This document shows, piece after piece, positions 16,201-22,113 of a stretch of 24,404 nt of DNA (its first letter is position 1; each line of letters starts with the position of its first letter). The DNA is from JBBQXY01 sp051004815 (GTDB lineage: Bacteria; Chloroflexota; Ktedonobacteria; Ktedonobacterales; Ktedonobacteraceae). Location: contig JBPCJY010000135.1 of the NCBI GenBank assembly GCA_051004815.1, positions 1 to 24,404 of the forward strand. Direction: 5' to 3'. A program made the position numbers and the translations under genes. The notes under the pieces were generated by a model. It made no database searches and was not told where the DNA came from. It was given only the letters and a program-made list of their open reading frames with translations.

Positions 16201-16400
16201 GTGAGAAACTGGTACTTGACTGGCGCAAGAAACAACAGGCGCGTGCCAATGTGTTCATCACCGTGCGGGATATGTTGAATGAGAGGCTTCCAGGCGTTTA
16301 TACTCCCGAAATGTCCAAAAGGAAGTGCGACGAAATATATCAGCACCTTTTTGATGCGTATTATGGACAAGGCCAGAGCTTGTATGACAAGGCTAGTTAA
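13224..16400 (+). CDS. hsdR: type I restriction-modification system, restriction/translocase subunit
   Basis: HsdR is the ATP-driven translocase and nuclease of the type I complex; it pulls in unmethylated DNA and cuts at a distance. In 1058 residues it shows an N-terminal PD-(D/E)xK nuclease with D147 (RADLVGF) and E161-L-K163 (FIELKTT). The superfamily 2 motor has motif I TQGSGKS at 297-303, DEAH at 399-402, a GFTGTPL motif after it, WITGFDVPSL, and motif VI-like MQTIARANR. A helical C-terminal domain, rich in charged coiled-coil sequence, binds the methyltransferase. ATG 13224 lies eight bases after GAAAG; GTG 13218 is less likely because the ribosome site would be too close. All catalytic residues are present, so the system looks active. 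Confidence 0.96.
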   Translation: MRNYSEDTLVEQPAIALFAKLGYETINAFSERLGSSGTLGRETQHEVMLVPRLRGALRRLNPGLAREAIELAIEELARDRSLLSPAHANHEMYQRLKHGVKVAFRGEEGEEVVETVRVIDWQSPVNNDFLLVSQFKIAGEMHNRRADLVGFVNGLPLLFIELKTTHQRLENAFSGNLRDYKDTIPQLFWYNAFILLSNGHSSKIGSMTAGWEHFFEWKKISNEEEQGVIALDTIIRGTCEKGRFLDLVENFTLFSDAGGALIKLIARNHQFLGVNNALAAVHALRENQGRLGVFWHTQGSGKSYSMVFFSQKVLRKIPGNWTFLIVTDRQELDDQIYKTFQGAGAVTEQQVQAESGTHLQQLLREDHRNIFTLIHKFHTEQGKTYPQLSNRSDIIVMTDEAHRTQYDVLALNMRNALPNAAFIGFTGTPLMVGEEKTREVFGEYVSVYNFAQSVSDGITVPLYYENRIPELLLINTDFNQDIEQLIEEAELNESEEKRLEREFAREYHLITRDDRLEEIARDIVAHFMGRGQMGKAMVVSIDKATAVRMYDKVEKHWQVYLEELRKRLQGYTPGELGRDALQEKITYMESTDMAVVVSQSQNEIDDFRQKGLDILTHRKRMLQEDLETKFKDETNPLRIVFVCAMWITGFDVPSLSTLYLDKPMRNHTLMQTIARANRVFGDKVNGLIVDYVGVFRNLQKALAIYGSATGGGVKEGEVPVQEKIELVATLKKAIEETTAFCREQGIDPQAIQQAPIENFKRAGLIQDAVDALVANDETKKKYLSFAGVVVQRYKAILPDPAASTFSGSVALFVVMAREIRLLVPNADIGEIMGDIERLLDLSVATKRYVIRESSGTYDTAPHIDLSQIDFDALQAHFARSRKHTEVEKLRGAINSKITRMVRLNKSRANYQEKFQRLIDDYNAGSKNVELLFKELVELAQELNEEEQRHVAEQLSEEELTIFDLLTRSHSELSDKEKDEVKKVVRTLLATLKREKLVLDWRKKQQARANVFITVRDMLNERLPGVYTPEMSKRKCDEIYQHLFDAYYGQGQSLYDKAS

Positions 16401-16439
16401 AGCAGACAGTCCTTGCAAGAATAGAAGTGGAATGCATTC

Positions 16440-17102
16440 ATGCCTAAAGATATCCAAATCATCCAACCGCCAAAGTTAAAGAAAAACAAACTCATCGAAG
16501 GGCTACCTGGTGGCTATGTTTCCGCTAAAGAGCAGTACCGCTCCCTTTTGCTCTCGGCAATGGACGTGAGCAATCAAATAGCCGCGCACAGCTCGTTTGA
16601 AGAGGTATTATTTTCGCAGGTGAATATGAGTGGTACACAGTGGGAGGCGTTGCGTTTAGAGGATGCACGTTTGAGCCAGTGCGATTTGATGACGGCCAAC
16701 TGGTACGAGGCTGGGGTGTATCGCACTGAGTTCATTGGTTGTCGTATGACGGGCTTTCTTGCCGCGGAAGCACGTTTTCAGGATGTACTCTTTAAGGATT
16801 GTCAGCTCAATCTGGCACAGCTTCGCTTTGCTACGTGTAAATCGGTGCGTTTTGAGCATTGTGATCTGAGTGAGGCCGATTTGCAGCAAGCCGACCTTTC
16901 GCACGTCGTCCTTAGCGATTGCAACTTGCGGAACGCGGAACTCTCCGGTTGTAAGCTGGGCGGAGTGGATTTCAGTAGCTGCAATCTGGATGGGGCGCGG
17001 GTGGGTATCAACGAACTACGTGGGGCAACCATCAATTTGCAACAGGTTGTCTCATTGGTGGAAGCCCTCGGAATTACCATCGATTTTCAGGGAAAAGAGT
17101 AG
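16440..17102 (+). CDS. pentapeptide-repeat protein at the end of the defence operon
   Basis: A 220-residue protein whose middle and C-terminal parts (about 55-195) are built of A(D/N)LxX-type pentapeptides, for example CDLSEADLQQADLSHVVLSD and CNLRNAELSGCKLGGVDFSS. These fold into a right-handed quadrilateral beta-helix. Some relatives mimic DNA and protect gyrase (Qnr/MfpA), others are scaffolds; this one cannot be assigned. The N-terminal 50 residues (IQIIQPPKLKKNKL) are not repeats, and the last 20 residues form a helix. It starts 39 bp after hsdR on the same strand and is probably co-transcribed. It ends only 4 bp from the convergent VOC gene, and no terminator is visible. Confidence 0.85.
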   Translation: MPKDIQIIQPPKLKKNKLIEGLPGGYVSAKEQYRSLLLSAMDVSNQIAAHSSFEEVLFSQVNMSGTQWEALRLEDARLSQCDLMTANWYEAGVYRTEFIGCRMTGFLAAEARFQDVLFKDCQLNLAQLRFATCKSVRFEHCDLSEADLQQADLSHVVLSDCNLRNAELSGCKLGGVDFSSCNLDGARVGINELRGATINLQQVVSLVEALGITIDFQGKE

Positions 17103-17106
17103 CGGC

Positions 17107-17913
17107 TTATGCCATAACTACAACGTTAACCCCATCCGGGTCTACAAATGTGCCTGGTGTAAGCCCTGGATGTGCAAGCTCGAAGAAATCGATTCCGTAC
17201 ACATCTGGTTCCACACGCTTAGCATTGCGGCCCGCCCACACATTGATACCCAGGTGATGATGATAGCCATCCCACGAAAGGAAACGCGCTTGATTGAACA
17301 AATCCGCCGTCAGTTCCATACCAAGCTTCTGGTAGAAAGCCAGACTGGCATCTAGATTGCCCACGTTCAGATGCATATGGCCCAGGCGTGTCTGCGCGGA
17401 AAAGCCCTTAAAGGGTTTGGCCTGTTTCAATAAGGCAGGCACATTTAATGGCAGGGTTGCCATATTGATGCTGCCGTTACGCCATTCCCATTGATCGCGT
17501 GGTCGGTCGGCGTAAACTTCGATGCCATTGCCTTCCGGGTCGCTCAGGTAGAGGGCCTGACTCACCAGATGATCGGAGGCACCATCGATTGGGATATGCT
17601 GCTCAATGCAGTGCTGTAAGAAAGAAGCCAGTTCCGCTTCGTTTGGTAGCAGGATGGCAAAGTGATACAGCCCAGCCGTGCGTGCTGGCCGTGGGCGTCC
17701 ACCAGCCTGTGTGCGCAGACTCAGTAGTTCTTTCCCACTAACGCCCAGTCCAACCGTCCCCTGTTCTCGTTCATCGCGCACAATGGAAAACCCCAACTTT
17801 GTGTAATAGTCAAGGCTGGTGGCCAGCTCATGCACTTTTAATCCAACGCGATGCAAGGGCCACGCTTGCGCCGCTTCACTTGATGTTTGTATATTTTTCT
17901 CGTAGGTAGCCAT
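17107..17913 (-). CDS. two-domain VOC family protein (CatE-like extradiol dioxygenase)
   Basis: A 268-residue protein with two vicinal-oxygen-chelate modules. Module one (about 20-137) has LHRVGLKVHELATSLDYYTK, GLYHFAILLP, and YLSDPEGNGIEVYADRP. Module two (about 175-268) has LGHMHLNVGNLDASLAFYQK, a HHHLGINVWAG block at 218-228, and FVDPDGVNVVV. This layout and the DQWEW linker match the YfiE/CatE (catechol-2,3-dioxygenase-like) group. Candidate metal ligands in module two are H181 and H220; the third, normally a Glu in the last strand, reads V here, so activity is uncertain. The start is ATG 17913 with a weak AAAGAG upstream. It is monocistronic, and possible operator repeats lie at 17943-17977. 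Confidence 0.85.
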   Translation of the reverse strand: MATYEKNIQTSSEAAQAWPLHRVGLKVHELATSLDYYTKLGFSIVRDEREQGTVGLGVSGKELLSLRTQAGGRPRPARTAGLYHFAILLPNEAELASFLQHCIEQHIPIDGASDHLVSQALYLSDPEGNGIEVYADRPRDQWEWRNGSINMATLPLNVPALLKQAKPFKGFSAQTRLGHMHLNVGNLDASLAFYQKLGMELTADLFNQARFLSWDGYHHHLGINVWAGRNAKRVEPDVYGIDFFELAHPGLTPGTFVDPDGVNVVVMA

Positions 17914-17942
17914 GTATATTGTACTCTTTCGCTTTGCTATGT

Positions 17943-17977
17943 TTATCGTAACTATTCAGTTCTATACTTACCGTAAC
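17943..17977. promoter_or_regulatory. operator-like direct repeat upstream of the VOC gene
   Basis: TTATCGTAAC (17943-17952) and TTACCGTAAC (17968-17977) repeat at 25-bp spacing. The second overlaps CTATACTTACCGTAAC (17962-17977), whose first ten bases are identical to the outer arm of the TetR operator at 20669-20704. The site is 30-64 bp before the VOC start codon. It may be a second target of that TetR regulator. Confidence 0.4.
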
Positions 17978-18004
17978 ACATCCCTGCCTCTGGTTGTTCC
18001 CAAA

Positions 18005-18044
18005 TGTGCTCTATTTCACAGAGCATATTGTGAAATAGAGCACA
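18005..18044. repeat. perfect 16-bp inverted repeat (hairpin) between two minus-strand genes
   Basis: TGTGCTCTATTTCACA (18005-18020) and TGTGAAATAGAGCACA (18029-18044) pair perfectly around an 8-base loop. It lies 38 bp beyond the stop of the uncharacterised gene and 92 bp before the VOC start. On the minus strand only TTT follows the stem, so it could be a weak terminator. On the plus strand A residues follow. A large operator is the alternative. Confidence 0.6.
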
Positions 18045-18082
18045 AAAAAAGCAAAACGAAACTAGAATAGCGCGAATTCAAG

Positions 18083-18817
18083 CTATAGCTGGACGAGAGG
18101 TTGGCCGTCCTGTGTGTCGGAAGTGATTTGTGACTGATTAACCAAATGAGGGAAACCATCTTTGCAATCGACAAGATACCTTGCTGAAACATCGTTCATG
18201 TATGCTTTGCCCGCGACGCTTTGAGCACCCCGTGGTGAATATTTACGGCTCGTGAGCACCTTGCCATGTGAAAGAATGTAGATGATTTCTCCAACGTATT
18301 TCCGTTGATGTTCCTCAACGGTGACTGTCTCACCAAGCTGGAACTCACCGCTTTGAGCCGGTCCAAAGAGTTGTGCGAGTTGCTGTCCATCGTACACATT
18401 GAGCGCATAATGTTCATAGATGCGCTGCCCATTTCTGATGTATTCAGCGATAGGTACGCGCTCATCAGTTTCCATGGTGATGATCCAGAGGCTCAAAAAC
18501 GCTTGTGGTTGCACCACATCAACTGGACTCCACATCAAGGCTTTGAGGCTGGGACGGGCGTGAATGGCTTCGAGAGCGGCATGTTCAAACAATTTGATCT
18601 GCACGCGACGCAGAATGGAATCGCTATCCACTTGACCGAAGTCCAAGAGATCACCTATCTTGATCGTATTGACGGTCACGCTGGCTTGCATTCCGAAGTT
18701 TTGCCAGTCAACAGGATCAAGGGTGATCGAGAGTTTTTCGCAGATGGCCGTTATCTGTTTTGCTTTCTGGCAAGCCTCTTGTTGTTCCTCAGCACTGTTG
18801 CGGCGTGAGTAGGTCAT
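18083..18817 (-). CDS. uncharacterised protein
   Basis: I do not recognise this 244-residue soluble protein. It begins MTYSRRNSAEEQQEACQKAK, has a helical N-terminus (1-40), then a mixed strand/helix body with ASVTVNTIKIGDLLDFGQVD and LSLWIITMETDERVPIAEYI. A beta-rich C-terminus contains VEEHQRKYVGEIIYILSHGK. There is no signal peptide and no membrane segment. I chose ATG 18817 because AAGAGGAG sits nine bases upstream; the longer GTG start at 18874 has no ribosome site and adds 19 residues. A promoter at 19041-19069 would give an unusually long leader of about 220 bases. The perfect hairpin downstream may end its transcript. Confidence 0.7.
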   Translation of the reverse strand: MTYSRRNSAEEQQEACQKAKQITAICEKLSITLDPVDWQNFGMQASVTVNTIKIGDLLDFGQVDSDSILRRVQIKLFEHAALEAIHARPSLKALMWSPVDVVQPQAFLSLWIITMETDERVPIAEYIRNGQRIYEHYALNVYDGQQLAQLFGPAQSGEFQLGETVTVEEHQRKYVGEIIYILSHGKVLTSRKYSPRGAQSVAGKAYMNDVSARYLVDCKDGFPHLVNQSQITSDTQDGQPLVQL

Positions 18818-19040
18818 GGCGGATGGCTCCTCTTGAACAGGATAAAACCTGCCTTTTTCTGTTAAAAGTTCCACGGTAAAGGGGATAAGATAAAGACACG
18901 AAAGAATTCGTATGACCGGAGGAGAAGTTGTAGCCTACGGTGCTGAAGGCTTCTGTATGCTCGATGGTTGCCTTATCTCATCACTGGCACGTATTCTAAA
19001 ACATCTATCAGATTTGTTTACCGCATGTCTGTCTGTACCT

Positions 19041-19069
19041 ATTATAACACAAAACAGGTGGCTTGGGAA
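19041..19069 (-). promoter_or_regulatory. promoter of the uncharacterised gene, with long leader
   Basis: The minus strand reads TTCCCA (19069-19064), 17 bp, then TATAAT (19046-19041) preceded by TGT, a third copy of the TGTTATAAT extended -10 seen at 758 and 1087. The next minus-strand start with a ribosome site is ATG 18817, giving a leader of about 220 bases (18818-19034). I see no named riboswitch in that leader; the other bases of the 18818-19166 gap are unremarkable. Confidence 0.45.
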
Positions 19070-19088
19070 TTCTCTATCTTTGGGGACT

Positions 19089-19113
19089 CTGCGCCCACGA
19101 GTTGCGCAACGAG
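19089..19113. repeat. left inverted repeat flanking the hydrolase-TetR pair
   Basis: This 25-bp sequence, read on the minus strand as CTCGTTGCGCAACTCGTGGG and onward, matches 20782-20802 in opposite orientation at 20 of 21 positions, with weaker similarity (TTGAG...) extending further outwards. It lies 53 bp beyond the stop of the hydrolase gene. Confidence 0.5.
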
Positions 19114-19166
19114 ATAATCTCAAGCAAAGAAAGGATCTGCTCGGAAGCAAGCTCTCTTTCTTCTTT

Positions 19167-20003
19167 TCAACAGGTTCTTTTCCCAAGTTCCGAATCTCGC
19201 TGGGCATTCCTGAGATCGCTGACCTGGATTCGTCGGACAAACTCGTCGAGAGCTTCGGCAAGCTTCGTCGGTTCCTTGAAAGGGAGCAGGTGGGTGGTAT
19301 CCAACCATTGGATGGGGAACGTTGGGTACGCGCTTGCCAGGTGCTCGCCGCCAGCTCGCCACAACGCATTGGTTCGCTCAGCACGCGCTCCCTTCTCCCC
19401 AGCGGTTTTCATCGCCAGAACCAGCTCAACTGGACAGTCGAGCTTTTCGTAAGCCGAAAGAAGCAGCTCGCGCCGCGTATTCACCTCAATGGTCAGGGTC
19501 GCCAGATCGTCAGGGGAGAGTCGATATCCCATGCCAACGAGAGACAAGAGCAACGGCCCGATCTTCACCGCTGGCGTGTTGAGCCGACGTTTCACCGAAT
19601 CCGGATCATCGACGAGATTGACGGGAAGAGCACCGTCAATGAGAAACAGCCCTGCCACCTTCCCAGGATGAGTCGCCGCATACCAGACGGCCAGGTCGGC
19701 CCCCATTGACCAGGCAACCAAGATCGGCTGGTCGTCCGAAACCTCGTCCATGACTGCTTCTGCGTCGCTCGAGAAACCCTCAAAGGTATTCTGGTGCGAG
19801 GTGGTTGCTTTGCCATGACTGCGAAAATCGAAGGTGACGAACCGATACTGGCCACCGAGCTCGCGAATCATTCTTTTCCAGGCCACCTGCGTTGCCCCAA
19901 GACCGTTGAAGAACAGGAGGGTTTGCCCCTGACCACTCTCGCTCACGGCGAGTTTCACCTCTCCGTTTGATACTGTCCTGTGTTTGATCTGTGTTCTCAC
20001 CAT
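19167..20003 (-). CDS. alpha/beta hydrolase
   Basis: A 278-residue alpha/beta-hydrolase-fold enzyme without signal peptide. Landmarks are the oxyanion-hole strand LLFFNGLGAT at about 29-38, FVTFDFRSHGKA at 55-66, the nucleophile elbow AWSMG at 97-101 with S99, the acid strand FLIDGAL at 120-126, and the catalytic histidine in TTHLLPF with H238. The first residue of the GxSxG elbow is Ala, a tolerated change. The substrate is unknown; small esters, lactones or antibiotics are all possible. ATG 20003 has AGAAAGG ten bases upstream. It follows the tetR gene by 15 bp, so the two form an operon under the palindromic operator. The C-terminal 20 residues are polar and atypical. Confidence 0.88.
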   Translation of the reverse strand: MVRTQIKHRTVSNGEVKLAVSESGQGQTLLFFNGLGATQVAWKRMIRELGGQYRFVTFDFRSHGKATTSHQNTFEGFSSDAEAVMDEVSDDQPILVAWSMGADLAVWYAATHPGKVAGLFLIDGALPVNLVDDPDSVKRRLNTPAVKIGPLLLSLVGMGYRLSPDDLATLTIEVNTRRELLLSAYEKLDCPVELVLAMKTAGEKGARAERTNALWRAGGEHLASAYPTFPIQWLDTTHLLPFKEPTKLAEALDEFVRRIQVSDLRNAQRDSELGKRTC

Positions 20004-20018
20004 GATAGGTAAACCTTT

Positions 20019-20657
20019 CTATCGCTCAAACAGACTCTGGAACAACGCCTGCAATCCGAAGTCAAACTCGTGGTCAGGCTGCCACTGCGCAATGGTTGGC
20101 AACAACGCGTGGAGCGTCGGGTAGCACTCTGCTGGAAATTGTTGCCAGACCGCCGGGCCGTTTGGCCCTGGCTCCAGGCCAGCCACAGGCAGTGTCCCCA
20201 GACCGAGCAAGGTGTGACCAACGATGAAGCCAACAAGACACTGTAACGCATAGATGGCCTGAACTCCGGTGATCTGTGCGCGCTGGATGGTCTCCAAAAG
20301 ACGATCCAGAATGGCCAGCGAGGCTGTGGTTCGGAGCGGACTCGTCGCCACCAGGGGAAGTACCCGTGGATGGGCACGTAAGACGTCCCGAAAGGCATGG
20401 GCGAAGGCCCAGAGTTCCTCGCGTGGTGTGGCATCAGGGATCGAAGGCTCCGGGGCTTGCACGATGAGCAGCTCGACGACCCCATCAAATAGGGCCCCCT
20501 TACTCTCAACATGATTGTACAGCGACATCGCCTCGACGCCGAGCATGGCACCGAGCTTGCGCATACTAAAACCTTCCAGGCCATCTCGATCAATCAAGTG
20601 CAAGGCCGCTTCTAACACCCGTTGACGTGTGAGTGATCCACTCGTTTTCGCCATCAT
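20019..20657 (-). CDS. TetR/AcrR family transcriptional repressor
   Basis: A 212-residue regulator with the N-terminal TetR helix-turn-helix at about residues 8-55: VLEAALHLIDRDGLEGFSMR, then KLGAMLGVEAMSLYNHVESK, ending GALFDGV. The C-terminal part (about 75-205) resembles the ligand-binding domain of the TetR_C tetracycline-repressor type. Tandem ATGs at 20657 and 20654 both lie behind the purine-rich GAGAGGAAGAGG; the first is used here. It precedes the alpha/beta hydrolase by 15 bp and presumably represses both genes through the 36-bp palindrome immediately upstream, with the hydrolase substrate or a related small molecule as the likely inducer. Confidence 0.92.
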   Translation of the reverse strand: MMAKTSGSLTRQRVLEAALHLIDRDGLEGFSMRKLGAMLGVEAMSLYNHVESKGALFDGVVELLIVQAPEPSIPDATPREELWAFAHAFRDVLRAHPRVLPLVATSPLRTTASLAILDRLLETIQRAQITGVQAIYALQCLVGFIVGHTLLGLGTLPVAGLEPGPNGPAVWQQFPAECYPTLHALLPTIAQWQPDHEFDFGLQALFQSLFER

Positions 20658-20668
20658 CCTCTTCCTCT

Positions 20669-20704
20669 CTATACTTACAGCGTAAACTTACGTTGTAAGT
20701 ATAG
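20669..20704. promoter_or_regulatory. TetR operator (36-bp palindrome)
   Basis: CTATACTTACAGCGTAAA (20669-20686) pairs with CTTACGTTGTAAGTATAG (20687-20704): 16 of 18 positions match across the dyad. It starts 11 bp upstream of the tetR start codon and overlaps its ribosome/promoter region, as expected for an autoregulated TetR operon. The arm CTATACTTAC recurs upstream of the VOC gene at 17962-17971. Confidence 0.8.
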
Positions 20705-20781
20705 AGCAGAAAGGATGGCATGTCAAGGGGGATCTCTTTCACGCAAAGAAGAAAGGTGTTCGTGTTTACTGTTGAGTTAAA

Positions 20782-20805
20782 CTCGTTGCGCAGCTCGTGG
20801 GCTGC
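20782..20805. repeat. right inverted repeat flanking the hydrolase-TetR pair
   Basis: CTCGTTGCGCAGCTCGTGGG followed by CTGC is the inverted partner of 19089-19113. The two enclose the hydrolase, the tetR gene and its operator in about 1.7 kb. No transposase lies between them. Confidence 0.5.
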
Positions 20806-20827
20806 GGACCAGGGTTTGTGAATGAGT

Positions 20828-20844
20828 GCCAGGGCGACCCTGGC
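20828..20844. repeat. short GCCAGGG/CCCTGGC hairpin
   Basis: GCCAGGG and CCCTGGC pair around CGA. The arm is the same as the ends of the 80-bp element at 11531-11610, so this may be a collapsed copy of that element. Confidence 0.45.
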
Positions 20845-20887
20845 GGCCAATCATTTCACTTAAGAGCATAAGCAAGCGACCGTAGGG

Positions 20888-21171
20888 GGCCGATTTATCG
20901 TGCCTCATAGGCATTAAGTTAAGAGGATGAGCCTACAGAGCCACCCCACCAGGGCGACCGCAAGGGATCGCCCCTACTATACACGAGTGAATCGGCTTGC
21001 CAGGCCCGTGTATAGTAGACTCTGTTGACGAATGACACCCGGAGTGTAGAGTACCAGGGCGATCCCTTGCGGTCGCCTTGGAAAACACGTCGCATCGTTT
21101 AAGTTAATGTCTATGCTTAACTTAATGTCTATAGGGGTCAATGAATCGGCGATGGGTACGATAAATCGGCC
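20888..21171. mobile_element. MITE-like element with 17-bp terminal inverted repeats
   Basis: The ends GGCCGATTTATCGTGCC (20888-20904) and, inverted, GGCCGATTTATCGTACC (21171-21155) match at 16 of 17 bases. Inside them a second inverted pair, CATTAAGTTAA at 20912-20922 and TTAACTTAATG at 21117-21127, gives a long imperfect foldback. The body carries the dispersed repeat also found at 2467-2540, interrupted by the element at 20949-21077. It has no coding capacity and I could not identify a target-site duplication. With the hairpin at 20828 it accounts for most of the 20705-21210 gap. Confidence 0.55.
20949..21077. repeat. nested hairpin repeat inserted in the MITE-like element
   Basis: The sequence is flanked by inverted copies of GGCGACCGCAAGGGATCGCC, at 20949-20973 and inverted at 21054-21077. 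It contains a further perfect 12-bp inverted repeat, CTACTATACACG (20974-20985) and CGTGTATAGTAG (21007-21018). It splits CCACCCCACCA from CG(T)CGCATCG, which are contiguous at 2497-2518. The same GCAA-loop hairpin is at 11531-11560, and a degenerate core, GACCGCAAGGTC, is at 3571-3582. Confidence 0.6.
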
Positions 21172-21210
21172 ACTACACAGCATTCATAACTATTGACGTG
21201 TGCGCGGTCT

Positions 21211-21531
21211 CTAGCCGGGAAGCTTAGATGCAAGCACATCGATCTTCTCGATGGCAGGTGGCTGCGCGAACAGATCGGAAGCTTTCTCCATGAGTGCTGC
21301 GGCGACGCGACCGGAGAGATGAGCTTGTCGGCCTGAGTCATTTGGGAAGGCGTCGAAGATGCCGAATGTTGAGGGTCCCAGGCGGATGGCGAACCACGCT
21401 GTTGTGTCTGGCTCTTGCTGAACCAGTGGCAAAGCTCCAGTCAGGAAGCTTTCGACGTCTGCCTCTTTGCTGGGTTTTGCCTCCAGGCGAACGAGCAGTG
21501 CTACAGTAACTATGCTGTATCTCCTTTTCAT
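21211..21531 (-). CDS. antibiotic biosynthesis monooxygenase (ABM)-fold protein
   Basis: A small dimeric alpha+beta-barrel protein of the ABM/YgiN type. The conserved stretch is IVTVALLVRLEAKPSKEADV, then ALPLVQQEPDTTAWFAIRLG and STFGIFDAFPN, ending in IEKIDVLASKLPG, about 100 residues as usual. The start is uncertain. ATG 21531 gives 106 residues but has no ribosome site. A perfect AAAGGAGA (21528-21521) lies seven bases upstream of ATA 21513-21511, exactly where homologs begin (M-V-T-V-A). The ancestral start may have mutated from ATG to ATA. A still longer frame from 21612 is unlikely. Function is unknown; such proteins oxidise quinones or act on reactive small molecules. It is monocistronic. 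Confidence 0.82.
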   Translation of the reverse strand: MKRRYSIVTVALLVRLEAKPSKEADVESFLTGALPLVQQEPDTTAWFAIRLGPSTFGIFDAFPNDSGRQAHLSGRVAAALMEKASDLFAQPPAIEKIDVLASKLPG

Positions 21532-21691
21532 AGTGTAAAAGCACATTGAGCACATGTTGATGAGAACACCGACATACGGCAAGTGCAAAGACCAAACGAA
21601 CGTGAGCTTCAAATAGAGAACGTCAATGGGTTAGATTGATTGCTTTCTCTCTATTACTACGTCCAATACAGCATAACGGACGCACATTCCT

Positions 21692-22096
21692 TCAGGGTCT
21701 CGCCAATGCTTGCTGGACGGCATCAACCAGATCGTCTATGTCAAAAGGTTTGCGCAGAAACGATGTCGCTCCTACGCGGCGACTTTTTTCTTCAGCCTGA
21801 CCATCAGCGGTGATGAGTATAATTGGCACTGCCGCTCCATATCGTGCATGAACTTGTGCCGCGACCTCGCTACCATTCAACAGCGGCAAGCCCATATCCA
21901 GGATGACGAGTCCAGGTTGCTGTGCCATGGCTTGCTCCACCGCCTCTTGCCCATCGGCAGCAGACGATACCGAAAACCCCTCTTCTTCGAGCACCCACTG
22001 GATGGTTTGACGCAAGTTATGGTCATCATCGACCACAAGAATGGGACGGTATTTCTCTTGAACGGAACGGTTCATTGCTTGTTGCTTCTCGTTCAC
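21692..22096 (-). CDS. response-regulator receiver protein of the kinase-receiver operon
   Basis: A 134-residue single-domain response regulator. After a polar 17-residue N-terminus come ILVVDDDHN with the acidic pocket D23-D25, phosphoacceptor D67 in LVILDMGLP, T96 in IILITADG, and K116 in FLRKPFD, with no output domain. The sequence is of the CheY/DivK or OmpR-receiver type. It follows the histidine kinase gene by 17 bp on the same strand, so it is almost certainly phosphorylated by that kinase and relays the signal by protein contact or as a phosphate sink. ATG 22096 lies behind AGGAAATCAGGG. Confidence 0.9.
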   Translation of the reverse strand: MNEKQQAMNRSVQEKYRPILVVDDDHNLRQTIQWVLEEEGFSVSSAADGQEAVEQAMAQQPGLVILDMGLPLLNGSEVAAQVHARYGAAVPIILITADGQAEEKSRRVGATSFLRKPFDIDDLVDAVQQALARP

Positions 22097-22113
22097 CCTG
22101 ATTTCCTTTCACG

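Noticed and set aside
17499..17741. 80-codon plus-strand frame opposite the VOC gene
   Set aside because: It is an antisense shadow of the well-conserved VOC coding sequence.
18005..18044. Hairpin considered as a standard rho-independent terminator
   Set aside because: Only three T residues follow on the minus strand and A residues follow on the plus strand, so it is listed as an inverted repeat.
18912..19709. 265-codon plus-strand open frame
   Set aside because: It overlaps the 3' two-thirds of the hydrolase in antisense, its protein is low-complexity and matches no family, and it begins in non-coding DNA.
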